From NCBI GenBank assembly GCA_903853735.1, contig CAINUH010000418.1:1-7032 (forward strand): 7,032 nucleotides of DNA, given 5' to 3'. Origin of the DNA: an uncultured Desulfomonile sp. (GTDB lineage Bacteria; Desulfobacterota; Desulfomonilia; Desulfomonilales; Desulfomonilaceae). The first letter of the stretch is position 1, and every line of letters begins with the position of its first letter. The notes under the pieces were generated by a model. That model was not told the DNA's origin, searched no databases, and saw nothing but the letters and a program-made list of their open reading frames with translations. This document shows positions 5,432 to 7,032 of this stretch, one piece after another. The position numbers were made by a program, and so were the translations under genes.

Positions 5432-7032
5432 ATGGGCCATACGGTTGCCGAAAAAATTATTGAGGCCCACTTGGTAAAGGGAACGTTGGAGCCCGGCACC
5501 GAAATCGCCTTAAAAATAGACCATACCCTCACTCAGGATGCCACTGGAACCATGGTCTTTTTGGAATTCATCGCCATGGGGACCCCGAGAGTCAAGACCG
5601 AACTCTCAGTGAGTTACGTAGACCACAACCTCTTACAGGCTGATTTTAGGAATGCCGACGACCATCGATTCCTCAGGAGTGCGGCGGCAAAATATGGTGT
5701 GGTTTTCAGCAGACCGGGCAACGGAATCTCACACCAGGTCCACCTTGAACGCTTCAGCGTACCGGGAAAGACGCTCTTGGGATCCGATAGTCACACGCCC
5801 ACCAATGGTGGGAGTTCTATGCTGGCCATAGGAGCCGGAGGTTTGGACGTCGTAATGGCCATGGCCGGGTACCCGTTTTATCTGATGATGCCGCAAATTG
5901 TCGGCGTTTACCTGAGCGGTGCCTTGCAGCCGTGGGTTTCGGGAAAGGACGTGATTCTGGAAATGCTGCGCCGCCTCACGGTTAAGGGTGGAGTGGGAAA
6001 GATTTATGAGTATTTCGGTCCCGGTGTGGGGACCCTTTCGGCTACGGACAGGGCCACTATCGGAAACATGGGCGCTGAACTTGGTGCTACGACCAGCATT
6101 TTCCCGTCCGACACCCGTACAAGGGAATTTCTGGAAAGTGAGGGGCGGCTGACCAGTTGGACCGAAATCCTTCCGGATGATGACGCTCGATACGGCTCAA
6201 TAATTGAGATTGATCTGAGTTCTATCGAGCCTCTGATTGCCTGTCCCAGTTCACCTGACAATGTCAAGAAGGTCTCTGAGGTCGAGGGAATAGACGTAGG
6301 GCAAGTAATCATCGGTTCGTCGGTTAACTCCTCCTTTCGCGATCTGATGATAACGGCAAAGGCAGTTGAAGGACGGCATTGCCATCCGGACGTCAGCTTT
6401 GAAATCAATCCAGGTAGTAGCCAAGCCCTTCTCAATGTTGCTGAAGCGGGAGGCATGATCAATTTTCTTCTGAGCGGGGCCCGCATTCACCAGTCCGGGT
6501 GCCTGGGATGTATAGGCATGGGTCAGGCCCCCGCCACTGGTACGGTGTCACTTCGGACGTTTCCGCGTAACTTTCAAGGGAGGAGTGGAACGGTCCCCGA
6601 CGCAGTGTACCTGTGCTCGCCCGAGACAGCGGCGGCAGCGGCTCTTTTCGGCAAGATCACAGACCCCAGGAAACTCGGGGAATACCCCAGAGTATCCAAC
6701 CCAAGTCGGTACTTGATAAATGACGAGAACCTCGTTTTTCCTCCAGAAGACTCGGCTGGCGTTCGGGTGTTAATGGGACCGAATATTAAGCCGTTCCCTG
6801 AACTGGGAGGTCTTGAAGACACTCTGGAAGGAGTAATTTTGCTCAAGTGGGGAGATAACATCACCACAGATGATGTCATGCCGGCCGGAGCTGGAATCCT
6901 ACCTCTCAGGAGCAATATTGAAGCTATTAGCGATTTCGTGTTCCGCAACATCGAGCCAACTTTTTCTCAGCGTGCCAGGGATGCTGGGACAGGCTTCATT
7001 GTAGGCGGAGAAAACTACGGTCAGGGCTCTTC
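5432..7032 (+). CDS. Aconitase-family hydratase with altered Fe-S ligand motif, C-terminus outside the window
   Basis: 533 codons are open to the window edge; relatives of this type (short bacterial aconitase) have about 640 residues, so roughly the last 110 are missing. AAAGGA at 5419-5424 supports the ATG. Aconitases interconvert citrate and isocitrate with a [4Fe-4S] cluster. Kept residues (pig heart numbering in brackets) are Gln35 [72], Asp64-His65 [100-101], His101 [147], Asp119-Ser120-His121 [165-167], Asn212 and Glu216 [258, 262], Cys357 and Cys360 [421, 424], and Arg379 and Arg384 [447, 452]. Changed residues are Ser297 for the first cluster ligand Cys [358] in GSSVN, Pro378 for Asn [446] in FPRNF, and Ser100 where relatives usually have Cys in GICHQVH. 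The swivel-domain motifs GDNITTDD and GGENYGQGSS are present, so the reading frame is intact. Family membership is certain; citrate/isocitrate activity is doubtful. It is the last visible gene of the hotdog-MBL run. A divergent hydro-lyase for another di- or tricarboxylate is the main alternative. Confidence 0.9.
   Translation, partial: MGHTVAEKIIEAHLVKGTLEPGTEIALKIDHTLTQDATGTMVFLEFIAMGTPRVKTELSVSYVDHNLLQADFRNADDHRFLRSAAAKYGVVFSRPGNGISHQVHLERFSVPGKTLLGSDSHTPTNGGSSMLAIGAGGLDVVMAMAGYPFYLMMPQIVGVYLSGALQPWVSGKDVILEMLRRLTVKGGVGKIYEYFGPGVGTLSATDRATIGNMGAELGATTSIFPSDTRTREFLESEGRLTSWTEILPDDDARYGSIIEIDLSSIEPLIACPSSPDNVKKVSEVEGIDVGQVIIGSSVNSSFRDLMITAKAVEGRHCHPDVSFEINPGSSQALLNVAEAGGMINFLLSGARIHQSGCLGCIGMGQAPATGTVSLRTFPRNFQGRSGTVPDAVYLCSPETAAAAALFGKITDPRKLGEYPRVSNPSRYLINDENLVFPPEDSAGVRVLMGPNIKPFPELGGLEDTLEGVILLKWGDNITTDDVMPAGAGILPLRSNIEAISDFVFRNIEPTFSQRARDAGTGFIVGGENYGQGS

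Noticed and set aside
6004..6486. 160-codon open frame on the - strand
   Set aside because: It is a shadow of the aconitase-family gene, whose conserved motifs prove the + strand frame.

Overview
The window holds six genes on the + strand and the 5' end of one divergent gene on the - strand. GC is moderate by eye. The divergent gene starts an exported protein resembling the LolA-like sorting proteins of Gram-negative bacteria. The aconitase-like, thiolase and Asd sequences resemble those of Desulfobacterota (former Deltaproteobacteria, Syntrophobacter/Desulfomonile-like). This placement comes from recalled family resemblance, not from a search.

Layout. Positions 1-241 (-): start of an exported LolA-like protein that runs off the left edge. 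Positions 242-693: divergent intergenic region with one sigma70-like promoter candidate facing each way. Positions 694-1047: small exported protein of unknown function. Positions 1094-2170: aspartate-semialdehyde dehydrogenase (asd). Positions 2230-3414: thiolase with a complete catalytic set. Positions 3415-3652: intergenic region with a REP-like hairpin repeat and a promoter candidate with a perfect TTGACA box. Then three closely spaced genes: a protein read as a tandem (double) hotdog-fold CoA enzyme (3653-4606), a metallo-beta-lactamase-fold hydrolase with all metal ligands (4645-5376, GTG start), and an aconitase-family protein (5432 to the right edge, truncated by the window).

Working together. 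asd and the thiolase (59 bases apart) probably share a transcript, perhaps with the small exported protein. The hotdog, MBL and aconitase-like genes (gaps of 38 and 55 bases) look like a second operon under the promoter near 3600-3628. Both groups centre on acyl-CoA/thioester and short carboxylic acid chemistry, but no known pathway is recognised from this set.

Most unusual point. The aconitase-family protein keeps most catalytic and substrate-binding residues, but the first [4Fe-4S] ligand cysteine (GSCTN motif) is Ser297 in GSSVN, and the Asn before the conserved arginine (NRNF motif) is Pro378. The other two ligands, Cys357 and Cys360, remain. This suggests a paralogue with altered or lost cluster chemistry, encoded beside two putative thioester hydrolases, rather than a housekeeping aconitase.
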